From: Bromus sterilis
Lineage: Eukaryota > Streptophyta > Magnoliopsida > Poales > Poaceae
Reading direction: 5' to 3'
Length of the DNA: 64,000 nucleotides
Assembly (NCBI GenBank): GCA_950022295.1
Contig: OX465595.1
Coordinates: forward strand, 218,267,770 to 218,331,769
Under the pieces are notes generated by a model. That model was not told the origin of the DNA. It made no database searches and saw nothing but the letters and a program-made list of their open reading frames with translations. Every line of letters begins with the position of its first letter. Within the stretch, counting starts at the first letter, position 1. Shown here piece by piece: positions 46,922-58,220 of this stretch. The translations under genes and the position numbers were made by a program.

Positions 46922-47947
46922 ATGCCGCCAAGATGTGATCCCACGGGGAATGAGAACAACAACAATGGAGTGCCAGCTTACATGCAACAGTTACTTCAAG
47001 GACAAGCTCAGCTGATCCAGTTGCTCACTCAGAATATGGGAAACAACAACAATGCACCACCACCTCCTGTGGACACGCTTGCAAGGTTCCCGAGGTTGAA
47101 TCCTCAGAGGTTCTCTAGCACTCCTGAGCCCATAGTGGCGGATGACTGGCTTCGTTCAGTGGGCCAGAATATGGAGACTGTTGGCTGCACTGAGGCAAAG
47201 AGAGTGAGGTTTTCCTCACATTTGCTGGAGGGTCTTGCCGCTTCTTGGTGGGACAACTACTTGCTGACGTACCCCATCGACACCATCACTTGGGCGCAGT
47301 TCCAGTCTGCTTTTCGCGCCGCACATGTTTCATCAGGCGCCATGAGCTTGAAGAAGAAGGAGTTTCGCAGTTTGCGTCAGGGAGGCCGTTCAGTGGCCAA
47401 GTATGTTGAGGTGTTCAACAAGCTTGCCAGATATGCTCCAGATGATGTCAGGAATGATGCTGCAAGGCAGGAGAAGTTCTTGGAGGGGCTGAATGATGAG
47501 TTGGGAGTCCAGTTGACAGTGGCTACTTTTGCTAACTGCCAGACGCTCATCGACAAAGCTATTGTGTTGGAAGGCAAGCAGCAAGCCATTGAGAACCGCA
47601 AGAGGAAGTACAACAACAACAATGGTGGCAAGTATAACTCTGGACCGCTGCAGAAGCCACGCAATTCCTATGCTGGCAGTGGAGGACACAACAATCATGG
47701 TGGGAATGGTCACAACCATAATGGCCACAACCACCACAATGGTAATAAGAATGGCAATGGCAATGCCAATGGGAAAGGAAATGGAAATGGAGAGAACTAC
47801 AAACAGAACCGTCAAGTGGTGAATGCCAGAAGGACCTTAGTCGAGTTTAGTGTTTCAAGTGCAGGAAGATGGGACAGTACTCCAACATGTGCCCGGAGAA
47901 CAAGGACAACAATGGGAATTCTGGAGTCAGCAAGCCCAATCCTTTAG
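46922..47947 (+). pseudogene. Element C gag, frameshifted before the zinc knuckle
   Basis: ATG at 46922. Asn-rich start, then the retrotransposon gag domain (VADDWLRS, SWWDNYL, AQFQSAFR, FNKLARYAPDDV), then a low-complexity Asn/Gly/His linker at about 47620-47800. Near 47831-47835 one base appears to be missing: the expected zinc-knuckle region then reads in the -1 frame, which also has a TAG at 47848-47850. In that frame the knuckle is CFKCRKMGQYSNMC, with Gln (47875-47877) where His is required. The gag product would therefore lack its nucleocapsid finger. Confidence 0.85.
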
Positions 47948-50900
47948 ACAAGGGGCATGTGAATCATGTCAACGTGGAGGAGATCTATGATGAGCCTGAT
48001 GCTGTGATTGGTAAGTTCTTTATCAATTCAGTACCCGCACTTGTTCTTTTTGATTCTGGTGCATCGCATTCTTTCATATCGAGGGTATTTGTGGATAAGC
48101 ATGAGTTACCTACCGTAGTTCTTAAGTCATCTATGCTCATAAGTTCACCGGGAGCGGAGATGTCAGCTAGTTTGGGATGCTATCAATTGAGCCTGGCCAT
48201 AGGGAAGCATGTTTTTCCTACAGATTTGATTGTGTTGAAGTCACAAGGTTTGGATATTATTTTGGGCATGGATTGGTTAGCCAAATACCAAGGTGTTATT
48301 CATTGTGCCAGTCGGTCTATCACTCTCAGTACACCGAGTGGACAGAAGATCAGATATGTGTCCAAGTATAAGCATCAACACGCTCAGGTGAATTCTCTTA
48401 AGGGGGGTAGCCTGGATGATGTGCGTATTGTGAGGGAGTATCCGGATGTGTTTCCGGAGGAGTTGCCAGGTATGCCACCGGATAGGGAGATTGAGTTCCT
48501 TATTGATTTAATACCAGGCACTGGGCCTATTGCTAAGAGACCGTATAGGATGCCCGCTAATCAACTTGCAGAGTTGAAGGAAAAAATCAGAGAGTTGCAA
48601 GAAAAGGGGTTCATTCGCCAAAGCTCGTCACCTTGGGGATCTCCAGTATTGTTTGTTGAGAAGAAGGATGGAACCCAGAGGATGTGTGTTTATTACCGTT
48701 CTCTGAATGATGTTACTATCAAGAACAAGTATCCTTTACCTGTGATTAATGATCTATTTGACCAGTTGGAGGGAGCTTGTGTATTCTCTAAGATTGATCT
48801 TCGTTCTGGTTATCATCAAGTCAAAATTCGGGAGAAGGATATTCCGAAGACAACTTTTACTACAAGGTATGGGTTGTATGAGTATACTGTTATGTCATTT
48901 GGATTGACTAATGCTCCTGCATACTTCATGAATATGATGAACAAGGTGTTTATGGAGTTCTTGGATAAATTGGTTGTGGTGTTCACTGATGATATATTGG
49001 TGTATTCCAAGAATGAGCAAGAGCATGAGGCACATTTGCGTTTGGTATTGGAGAAGCTCAGGGAGCACAAGTTGTATGCCAAGTTCAGCAAGTGTGAGTT
49101 TTGGTTGAAGGAGGTCGGATTCCTTGGACATGTTGTGTCCGGAGAAGGAGTAGCTGTGGACCCATCCAAGGTTTCAACAGTTACAGAATGGGAGACACCC
49201 GCGTCAGTTGGAGACATTCACAGTTTCTTGGGTCTTGCAGGATATTATAGGAGGTTCATTGAGAATTTCTCCAAACTTGCAAAACCAATGACTGAGCTGT
49301 TGAAGAAAGCGAATAAGTTTGTTTGGAGTGAGGCATGTGAAGCCAGCTTTCAGGAATTGAAGAAACGGTTAGTAACTGCACCTGTTTTATGTTTGCCGGA
49401 TATACATAAGGATTTCCAAGTGTATTGTTATGCATCTCGTCGAGGACTTGGTTGTGTTTTGATGCAAGGAGGTAGAGTTGTTGCTTATGCTTCTCGTCAG
49501 CTTAAGAACCATGAGCAGAACTATCCTACACATGATTTGGAGTTAGCTGCAGTTGTTCATGCATTGAAGACATGGAGGCAATATCTTGTTGGTAATCATT
49601 GTGATGTTTTTGCTGACCATAAGAGTTTGAAGTATATCTTTACTCAGAAGGATTTGAATCTCAGGCAGAGTAGATGGCTGGAGCTTATTAAGGATTATGA
49701 TTTGAATGTGCAGTATCATCCGGGTAAGGAGATGTGGTTGCTGATGCATTGAGCCGTAAGAGTCATGTCAATGTTGCTAATGTTGAGGATATGCCACGTG
49801 AGTTATGTGAGCAGTTCAGGAATCTCAGGTTGGAGATAGTTCCTAAGGGATATGTGGCAACATCGGAAGTGAAGCCCAATCTGTTGGAAAGGATCAGAGA
49901 AGCCCACAAGGGTGATGCAGAAATTGATGAGATAAAAGTGAATATGACCAAAGGGAAAGCAGAGGGTTTCTGTGAGGATGAGCAGGGAGCCATTTGGTTT
50001 GAGAAGCGCATTTGTGTACCGCAGGATGCAGAGATCAGGAAGTTGATTCTTCGGGAGGCACATGATTCACCTTATTCTATTCACCCCGGGAATACCAAAA
50101 TGTATTTGGATTTGAGGGAGAGATTTTGGTGGCCTAGCCTGAAGCGAGAGATAGCGCAGTTTATTGTTGTGTGTGATGTTTGCCAAAGAGTGAAGGCTGA
50201 GCATCAGAAGCCAGCAGGATTGTTGCAGCCTTCGCCCATACCAGATTGGAAGTGGGATCATATAGGTATGGACTTTATTACTGGATTACCCAGGACTCGG
50301 TCAGGATATGATTGTATTTGGGTGATTGTTGATCGTTTGACCAAGGTTGCTCACTTCATTCCAGTGAAGACAACTTATAACAGTGCCAAGCTAGCCAAGA
50401 TTTATATGTCCAGGATCGTGTGTTTGCATGGAGTTCCAAGCAAGGTTGTGTCTGATAGAGGTACTCAGTTTACTTCGAAGTTTTGGCGTCAGTTGCATGA
50501 GACCTTGGGCACCAGGCTGGAGTTCAGTACAGCGTTCCATCCCCAGACAGATGGGCAGACCGAGAGAGTCAATCAGATCTTGGAGGATATGTTGAGAGCT
50601 TGTGCGTTGGATTATGGTTCGATTTGGGATGACAACTTACTGTATGCTGAGTTCTCATACAACAACAGTTACCAGACTAGTCTTTAGATGGCACCATTCG
50701 AGTTACTGTATGGCAGGAAGTGCAGGACTCCGTTGATGTGGGATGAGGTAGGAGAACGTCAGCTGTTTGGACTAGACCTGATCAGAGATGCTGAGGAGAA
50801 AGTCAAGTTGATTCGTGATAGACTGAAGATAGCACAGTCCAGGCAGAAGAGTTATGCAGATGCTAAGCGCAAGGATGTGACCTATGAGGTTGGAGACCGT

Positions 50901-51356
50901 GCGTATCTCAGAGTTTCACCAATTCGCGGAATCAAGAGGTTTGGAATCAAGGGAAAGTTAGCACCACGTTTTGTGGGGCCTTACAAGATCTTGGAGCGCA
51001 GAGGAGAGGTAGCTTATCAGTTGGAGTTGCCAGAAGCTTTGTCAGGAGTTCATGATGTGTTTCACGTATCCCAGCTGAAGAAGTGTCATGCAGAGATGGC
51101 AGATATTCCTTTGAGAGATACAGTGCCACTTGAGGCAATTCAGTTGGAGAGCGACCTGACTTATGAGGAGAAACCTGTGAAGATTCTGGAGACTGCCGAA
51201 AGAGTTACCCGCACCAAGACGATCATGCTATGCAAGGTTCAGTGGGATCATCATACCGAAGAGGAAGCAACTTGGGAGCGTGAAGAGGATCTGAAGCAAG
51301 ACCACCCGCATCTCTTTGCTAGCCAGCCCGAATCTCGAGGACGAGATTTGTCTTAA
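47869..51356 (+). pseudogene. Element C pol (protease, RT, RNase H, integrase, chromodomain-like tail)
   Basis: Open from 47851 to 49752 in one frame: protease FDSGASHSFI (about 48049), reverse transcriptase with FTDD at 48982-48993 (Thr in place of the usual Ile/Val/Leu) and MCVYYR (Tyr for Asp, 48691-48693), and RNase H with YCYAS (Tyr for the first catalytic Asp, 49429-49431). At about 49732 a one-base loss shifts the frame. 49734-50687 continues with integrase (HDSPYSIHPG, CDVCQRVKAEHQ, DRLTKVAHF, SDRGTQF, QTDGQTERVNQ, all key residues present). TAG at 50685-50687 then interrupts, and 50688-51356 gives the integrase end and the chromodomain-like segment (ATWEREEDL). It ends with TAA just before the purine tract. 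Confidence 0.92.
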
Positions 51357-51366
51357 GGGGGGTAGG
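51355..51366 (+). other. Element C polypurine tract
   Basis: AAGGGGGGTAGG immediately before the right LTR; it overlaps the last codon of pol. Confidence 0.85.
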
Positions 51367-51368
51367 TT

Positions 51369-54256
51369 TGTAACATCCCAATTTTCTAAATTCGGATGTT
51401 AATAGATCATCATATGCATCTCATGCTGCTTCCGCATTTTTCTGGAGTTTTAAAATATTTTTATACATTTTTCAACACATGGCAGTTCGCTAGAGAGGAT
51501 ATCAGAGGACTTATCCCAATTTTTAATTTGTTGAAAAATAGTTTAAAATATTTTGTGAGACTTTTTAATTTTACTTTGGAGTTATAAATATTTTCTAAAA
51601 ATATTTTTGGAATTTATTTATGCTCCGGAAAAGTTTTTAAATCAATTTTTGGAGTTTTCGGTATTTTTAAAATGCCAGAAAAGTATTTTCAATTATTTAA
51701 AAATAAGTTGTAAAGTTTTTATTTTATTTTAATATTTTGGCAGAGCCAAAAATTCTGTTTTATTATTTTAAAAATATTGGCGAAGACGGAATTTTAAAAT
51801 AAATTTCCTTCATTTTTGTAATATTTTTTTGGGCCTAATGGGCCTGTTTTGTTTTTTTCCACAGACCGATTTTTTTTAATCTCGGATTAGAAAAAAAAGA
51901 TGATTAGGGGCTGGCTATAAATATCCTCTATTAGGGCTAAATTATTTTCGCTTAGCGTTTTTAGGATTAGCCTAAACTAATCCGCGGGACCCGACGACGT
52001 CATCGCCGGAATCTCGCCGGAGTTTCGCCGGAGCATCGCCGGAGTTGCATTTTTTCGCGATTTTTCGAGGTAACTTCGCGACGCATCGCCGTGTAGAGCC
52101 GTCCCGTGCCCTAGCCGCGCCCTAGCCGCCGCCCCGCGCCACCCCGGCCCGCACCGCCGCCGGCGAGCTCGCCTGGCCGGCCGAGCCGCCCCGCCATGGG
52201 CCGAGCAGCCCTTGCCGCCCGCGCCCCACGCCCTCTGCTGCGCGTCCTGGCCTGGCCTCCTGCGCCTGGCTGCCCCTGCCGCTCCGCCGCCCCTGGCCGC
52301 CGGCCCTCGCCGGAGCCGGAGCCAAGCCGGTGAGGCCTCGCCGAGCTCCATGGCCTCTGCGTCCCTGTGCCCGTGCGCGTGGAGAAGAAACGGTTTAGAA
52401 AAAAAAAGTTAAGTCAAAACGCGTTTTCGAATTTTTTTTTCCAGATCTGGATCCAAACCGCCCGAGGACCCGATCGCGTTTTTCAGAATTTTTTTATTTA
52501 CGTACGGGTCCTTTTTACAGTAGAACACCCCGGTACCCCCCGGTGTCACCCCGATACCGTTTTCGCGACTACTCTTTAACTGTAACTCAGAATTGGGGCA
52601 TTCCAGTTGCATTGCGACCGTGTAGAAATTTCCTAGCCAGTAGACCAAGTGTTACAGAGGTTCGAAGTTTTTAAATTTGGATCCCAAGCTGATCCAAATT
52701 TGAACTTCCGGCAGCCGTAACTTTTTACCGGTGCGCCTGTTTGCGCCGTTTCTTTTTGCGTTAGTTTTATTTTGACAAGTACTTTAAGATTAGCTACTCT
52801 TAGGAAAGTTTTTCTACTGATATTTGAATGTTTATTATTGTTTGAGCATATTTTGTATTGAACATATGATTGATTGGTGCTATGTTTGCTCGTATAGATT
52901 GTCCGGAGTGTGCCGCCTTGTTTTGTGAGGATTGTGACCGTCAGGACCAGCAAGAAGGAAAGTGATGCTTTGACCATACTCATACCTATATTTTCTATAT
53001 GCATTATGTTAAGAAATATCACCTTATTGCATGATAGGGAGTTTATTATTCTGTTGCTGCAAAACCAGTTAGGATAGCCACATGTTTTGACTTGTCTACC
53101 GTAGATCAACCTAGCCGTGTTGTTCCTTTATTGCTATGCTTTGTAGATGTGGGTTGGATTGTGTAAATTCATGGAGTGCATGTGAGCTATTTAATAACTT
53201 GTGTAGCAACTGTTTAATAAATAGAAATCACTTCTGGACGGGCAGGGAGTGCTTCCTGGGGGCTCGTTCCTTATCTAAGGTCGAGACCAGGTTGTACCCC
53301 TAATGGTTGGTTTGGTGGTTGATAGTACGTCATGGCGAGTACCCTCTGACGCAGTGGGCGCCGTCCAGGCTCAAAAAGATCAGACGTACTTGGTGACTAG
53401 GAGCTTACATGTACAGCCGCTGGCCATATGGGCTCTGGCTTAGTTGAGTATGATGTAGGAAGCCTCTCCCGTGCAAAGCTAGAAGATGTAGAGTGATAGG
53501 TGGTACCGGCTTGCCGTTGGGTGTAGGTGACCTCTTCTGAAAGACTTCGTCTCAATCTTCGGGTTGAGTCCAGCGGGGAAAGTGTACTAACCTCTGCAGA
53601 GTAAAAACTAATCATGATTAGCCGTGTCCCCGGTTATGGACATCCTTGAGCTACTAGACATTACTGTTACTGGAGGATCTTGACATATGAATCACCTTAA
53701 TAATTTGAGTGGGCAAGATTAAATAAGGGTGTGGTGTTGGAACTGGTGTGCCCAGTTCGTTCTTATGTAGTAAGTTCAACTTAAAATTTTGAATATTTTA
53801 GTTCAGGAGAAAATTGGCTTTTTGAAAAACAAAACCATAAGCCTTTCCTTTGACTTACCTTGCATGTAGTTGTAGGTACTTTATATAAACTTTTCCGTGT
53901 CACTTGACGTACAAATCAGATGTACTGACCCGTTGTCGGGCTGTAACCTTCCGTGTTGCAGGTTTTTCAGACGATCAGTAAGGTGCGTTAGGGGTTGCGA
54001 GTCTACACTCAGCATGTTCGCATGTGGCTGTTGAAGGGACTCCACGTTATTTGCTTTTTCTTCCGCAATATTTATATTGAATAAGCTAGCCTTGAGCTAT
54101 GCAACTTGTTATTTATTTACTCTGGATCATACGTTGTAATAATGATGCACTTGTACTTTGATATACCTCTATAATACTGTGTGTGCCAGCGAGTTCGATC
54201 CAGGGACTGGCACTTGAACACAGAGGCTTCAATTCTGTGTGAATTGGGTCGCTACA
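51369..54256 (+). repeat. Element C 3' LTR
   Basis: Copy of 42906-45652 with TATAAATA at 51916-51923. Between about 52830 and 52975 it keeps a segment missing from the left LTR. That segment could encode a short Cys-rich run (DCPECAALFCEDC) but has no start and is only a fragment. It is followed by the ATGGT duplication. Confidence 0.92.
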
Positions 54257-55559
54257 ATGGTCCAGCCGCTTGAGATGAAAAAAATTGAAGATCTCTGAGA
54301 ACCGCGGGATTATCATATCCGCGGGGACATTGTTGATGAAACCCATGTTGAGTGGCACCTTGGCCAGGAAAACTGGGTATGAGGGATTCTTCTCTCGAAG
54401 AAGCATCTTCTCTAATGCCATAACACTATGATGCACACTCTGCATATCCGAAGTTGCAAGGTCGAGCATGTCATTAGGAAGCATCGCTCTACCCGCCACA
54501 GGGATTTCAAAAGAGAGATCCTTGAGTCTCGGTGGCCCGTCCTGAGCTCTGATCGGCATCAGAGGTTGGCTTCTTGAAACGCTCTTCTTCCTTTCTGTCC
54601 CTTCTTCTTTTCTGATTTCGAGCAGTCTGCTTCTCCGGCCTTTATCTTCTCAGTGGCCGCCTTATGGAGTGTGGACAGGCTGAGAATAGATCTCATTGTT
54701 GCATCTGCCTGAGGCTCGGTGAAGGCGCAAGCTGCTGGAGACATCTCCTGAGAAGCAGCAAAGAGACGCGTAGAGCAAGCAGGCTTCTCCGCGGGATCAG
54801 CTGGACCGCGAGCTTCCTGGTCATGCTGATAGGCTCCTTCAGCAGGAGGCATGAATAAGTCATCAGCATCATAGAAAGTATTGATGAACTGGTCGGCGCT
54901 GATATCATCATCAAGATCGTCGTCTTCTTGTTGTGCGCCGATGGGATCATGTGGCGTCGGCACGACGACTACCGGCGTTGTCCTTGGTGTGGTGCCCCCT
55001 TCCCCCGTCATCAAACGCATTTGGGTCTTCGGCCAAAGGCATATTTTGCCGAAACAATCATTGAGGACTGCCGGCTCGTCCTCATCGTATCCGGGGGGTT
55101 GAATGGAAGGTTCCACTCTCTCGTTGCCCGAAATCACGAGAGAGATTTGAACCCTATGCATCTCCGGTGCATCGGCCTATTGTACATCACTCGATTTTGG
55201 GGTTGAAGGATTTTACCTTTGGCAACATCCTTCAACTCGCCGTCCACGACTTGTAGTAGAATGCATGGAGTGTCCTCCTATGAAAGAGACATATGCATTT
55301 AGGGATCAGAGAGATTCCAGTAATAAAAGGCAAGGAGATGAAGTCCTCGTTTGAGTTGCGGACTCTTATAGTTACCTTGAGGGCGTTGTGGTCGGCCAAT
55401 GAAGAGACCCCGCCGACGACGGCGGGCATGCAAGAGACGGAGGGTGCGCTGCCTTCCGTGGCGTCGGTCGCCCTTATTTCACTACCGGCGGGTGCATTAT
55501 TATTATGCCCCGGTTGCTCGATCTTGGCTAGAGGAGTCACCATCACGTCCTGCGCCGGC

Positions 55560-55660
55560 GTCGCGGTGTTGGCGGCCGGAGTCGGTGGGGGAGCCGGAGT
55601 CCGTGCGGGAGCCGGAGTCGGTGCGTGAGCCGGAGTCGGTGCGCGAGCCGGGACTGCGGC
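55560..55660. repeat. 24-bp minisatellite coding for Pro-Thr-Ala repeats
   Basis: Repeats of GGAGCCGGAGTCGGTGCG with small changes inside the TNPA-like gene. On the minus strand it gives a run of Ala-Pro-Thr-Pro units, a likely flexible linker. Confidence 0.75.
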
Positions 55661-57195
55661 CGCCGCGGTGCCCGAGTTGCTGCCGACCATGCTCGGGACC
55701 GGTATGGACCCTTGTCCACCACACGATTGCCAATTTGCGAGTGATTGCATCATATCAGGAAGGAGGGCGCTCATCGTCTTCGCCACTTCGTCCTGGACAA
55801 GCTGCGGAAGCATGTTCACTTTCTCCTCCAGTCCACGAACATAAGCGGCGTCTTCTTCGGTCCTTATCGCCTTGCGCCCCCTCGAACCCGACTGCTCCAC
55901 CGATTTCCCATAATATTCGGACCAATTTAGGTCCGCACCAAAGCCGACCACACGGCCGGCTAACGATGGCTTCACCGCCACGTTCTCAACCTTCTTAACC
56001 TTGTTCATCGCCCTGTTAAAAGTGGTGTCCCACGGGCCGGCCGGCTTAATAGATGAGCCCTGCAATGAGACCGCGGAGAATTCATCTTCCTGCACAAAGA
56101 ATGTGAAACACTAAGAAGCTGAACTTCAGGAACTAGAATTCAATCGAGAAGGAATTCACGTGGTGAACTACTTACCACGGCAGCCGTGAACTCCTGAACC
56201 TTAGGATCGAGAATTATGTTCGAGGTTTCTTTGCCCTTATGGCTCCGGGTCCTCACAAAGAATTCAGTCTGTGGATCAACTTTGTATTTGTCAAAGGAGT
56301 TAGGTAGGACCGCAGCGGCATACTCCGCATCCTCCTTGTCCCATTTAGCCTTGGAATGTCTGTAACCATCGGCTCCGAGACGGTGGTTACCTATGACTTG
56401 CGCCCGCATCGCCTTGCCCTTTGCACTCGCGGCCTTGGCGTTCTCAGACTCGCACCTAGCCTTGAAAAGGTCGTAGGTAGCTTCGTCGATCACCGACTCT
56501 TTATCCTTGAGCTCCTCCCAGGATTTTCCGTGCTCCATAATTGCCTCCTTCACCCGGGTTTTCCAACTCGACAAGGCTAGCTCATCTTCCTGAGGGCCCA
56601 TTTTTTTACCTTGTTCCCATTGAGGTTTTTGTTGTCTTACGGGTCCGGGAACTTGTATCGTCTGTGCAACTTGTCGAGAAGGAGCTGACAATAATGAGTG
56701 TTGTCACGACTCCTTAGGTTTATTTTGGTGATCAGTACGGTGTTCCGGAGGATCGCCGCGACTTGACGGCCGTACCCTTCCGAGAAACGTTGGGGCTCGG
56801 TAGGAATCCCAACGGAGGTCACAACGGTAAACTCTTGCCTGATGGTGCCGACCTTGGTTGGTTTCCGATTCCGCTTCCCCGACTAGCTACCATCTGTGTT
56901 TGAGCCACCGGCATGATCATCCTCGTCGGCGGTGTTCCTCTCCCCTTCCTCCATGTCATCATCCTCCGATGAGTCAGACTCCGACTCTATCTCCTCCCCA
57001 TACTCCTCCTCGCCCGGAGGTACTTCCTTTTCTCTCTGCTCCTCAACCACTTCCTGTGAGTATTCCAAAAATTCCTTCCTTCTTTTTCCCAGCTGAGAAG
57101 AAGGACCGGCGTTGGCTCCGGTCGACATGTTTGCACTAGTACAATATTAAGAAATGCGACTACTTAATTAATTATCACAATAAATAAATGCAACT

Positions 57196-57286
57196 ACTCT
57201 CATGTTAAAAGTAAAATAGCAAAGGTCATGCACGAATTCACGGAAAAATTCGGCATGACCTTTGCTATTTTTATTAACATGAGAGT
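57196..57286. repeat. 91-bp inverted repeat upstream of the CACTA2 TNPA-like gene
   Basis: Arms ACTCTCATGTTAA...GCAAAGGTCATGC and the reverse complement, about 34 bases each with a few mismatches, around a ~21-base loop. It lies about 70 bp upstream of the ATG at 57128. Confidence 0.8.
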
Positions 57287-57330
57287 GCCCCATTCTCAAC
57301 CGAAACGGAAGTTAATCAACATTTCGGGAG
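57242..57330 (-). promoter_or_regulatory. Promoter-like block shared with the CACTA2 tnp2 gene
   Basis: Two blocks, GGAAAAATTCGGCATGACC (57242-57260) and CGAAACGGAAGTTAATCAAC (57301-57320, continuing ATTTCGG), recur in the same order and at similar spacing at 62004-62100 upstream of tnp2. Both are upstream of leftward genes, so a duplicated promoter or leader is likely. Confidence 0.6.
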
Positions 57331-57426
57331 AAAGGGGATAATGATTTGTACCTGCACAACATATAAATAGGCTATACATGAGAGAATAACCAACAACATA
57401 GCATTTGTTCTTATTATCAAATATAA

Positions 57427-57745
57427 ACACACACACACACACACACACAGAGATCCTAGAATGATCCCTAGGGCATGAACAATTGAATGAACAGGGGCAT
57501 GAAAAATTGAAATTGCATGAATAGGGGCATACACACACACACATCACACACACACACACACACACAATTGAAATATTTTGAACAGGGGCATACACACACA
57601 CACATCACGCACACATCACACACACACACACACACACAATTGAACCCTAGGGCATGAACAATTGAATGAACAGGGGCATGAACAATTGAAATTGCATGAA
57701 CAGGGGCATGACAGGGGCATGAACAATTGAAATTGAACCCTAGCT
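57427..57745. repeat. CA microsatellites and CATGAACAATTGAA minisatellite
   Basis: Three (CA)n runs (57427-57449, about 57531-57570 and 57593-57640) are interspersed with copies of AGGGGCATGAACAATTGAA. Open frames rich in Cys/Val here are artefacts of the dinucleotide repeat. Confidence 0.85.
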
Positions 57746-58083
57746 AGTTGAACAGGGGCATGAGCAGCAGGGGGAGTGGGGGTTGGGGGCGGCGCCATGG
57801 CCACCATGGCCGTCGTCGGAAGCAACCAAGGGGAGGGAGGGGTACCTTGAGGTGGAGGGGCGTCGTCGTGGAGGGGTTGGGGCGGCTCCGGCAGGCGGCT
57901 GCCTCAGGGCAGCGGCTAGGGCTCCGTCGTCGAGGCTGGAGGCGGCTCCGTCGTCGAGGGCGGCGGCCGGAGAGGAGGGGCTCCGGTGGCGGGCTAGGGC
58001 TCCGGCGGCGGTGGCTAGAGGAGAGTGAGGGGTGGGGGCGAATGGTGGTTACTGTGCGGGGTAGGGGGGTAGTTGGAATAGGC
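57746..58083 (-). promoter_or_regulatory. GC-rich block inside CACTA2
   Basis: CpG-rich sequence with GGCGGCTCCG-type repeats between the palindrome and the TNPA-like gene. It resembles in composition and placement the GC-rich leader of CACTA1 (14477-14830), which also follows a block of subterminal motifs. Frames in it are not conserved. Confidence 0.45.
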
Positions 58084-58220
58084 AAGTCTTAGGGGTGGCG
58101 CATTTTGCAGAAATGCGCCACCAAGTAGATCCTTATGCGTGGCGCATTTATCCAAAATGCGCCACGCATAAGGATCTACTTGGTGGCGCATTTACGCAAA
58201 ATGCGCCACCCCTAAGACTT
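58084..58220. repeat. 137-bp near-perfect palindrome built from CACTA2 subterminal motifs
   Basis: Starts AAGTCTTAGGGGTGGCGCA and ends with its reverse complement. Inner segments (CCAAGTAGATCCTTATGCG) are also mirrored. By eye only about two mismatches occur in arms of some 64 bases. It contains six GTGGCGCA/TGCGCCAC units, otherwise found only at the two transposon ends. Confidence 0.92.

Larger units (their letters stand above)
42906..54256 (+). mobile_element. Gypsy LTR retrotransposon C (chromovirus) with extra upstream ORF
   Basis: LTRs of 2747 and 2888 bp, TGTAACATCCC...CGCTACA, flanked by ATGGT (42901-42905 and 54257-54261). Primer site TGGTATCAGAGC, one extra ORF (45823-46545), gag, pol with chromodomain-like tail, and a purine tract. 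About five substitutions in the first ~215 aligned LTR bases make it younger than A and B, in line with its innermost position. Two frameshifts, at least two nonsense codons and several key-residue changes show that it is no longer autonomous. Confidence 0.93.
42109..57128 (-). pseudogene. CACTA2 TNPA-like gene with Ulp1-like C-terminal domain, split by element C
   Basis: Minus-strand exon blocks: 56883-57128 (acidic, Glu/Asp/Ser-rich start), 56160-56822 in parts (region around GRQVAAILRNT, then a Lys/Glu-rich helix ending in KARCESENAKAASAKGKAMR, resembling Transposase_24 proteins), 55232-56095 (coiled coil, then a Pro/Thr/Ala minisatellite), 54600-55161, 54257-54559, and after the insertion 42698-42905 and 42109-42605. 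The last block resembles the C48 (Ulp1) peptidase fold: AVYLDSG holds the expected Asp and KQPAGSV the expected Gln, but the Cys position reads Val (RVAYY) and the His position is not His. A frame change near 54600 and the 11-kb element inside the exon at 42905/54257 break the gene. Role by analogy: binding to subterminal repeats. The purpose of the Ulp1-like part is unknown. Confidence 0.7.

Noticed and set aside
47831..47950. Programmed -1 frameshift between gag and pol of element C
   Set aside because: The pol frame has a TAG at 47848, no clear slippery heptamer is seen, and the shift splits the zinc knuckle. A one-base deletion is simpler, and related element A has a single frame.
57296..57601. 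Cys/Val-rich frames near the CA repeats
   Set aside because: Direct translation of (CA)n and (TG)n runs.
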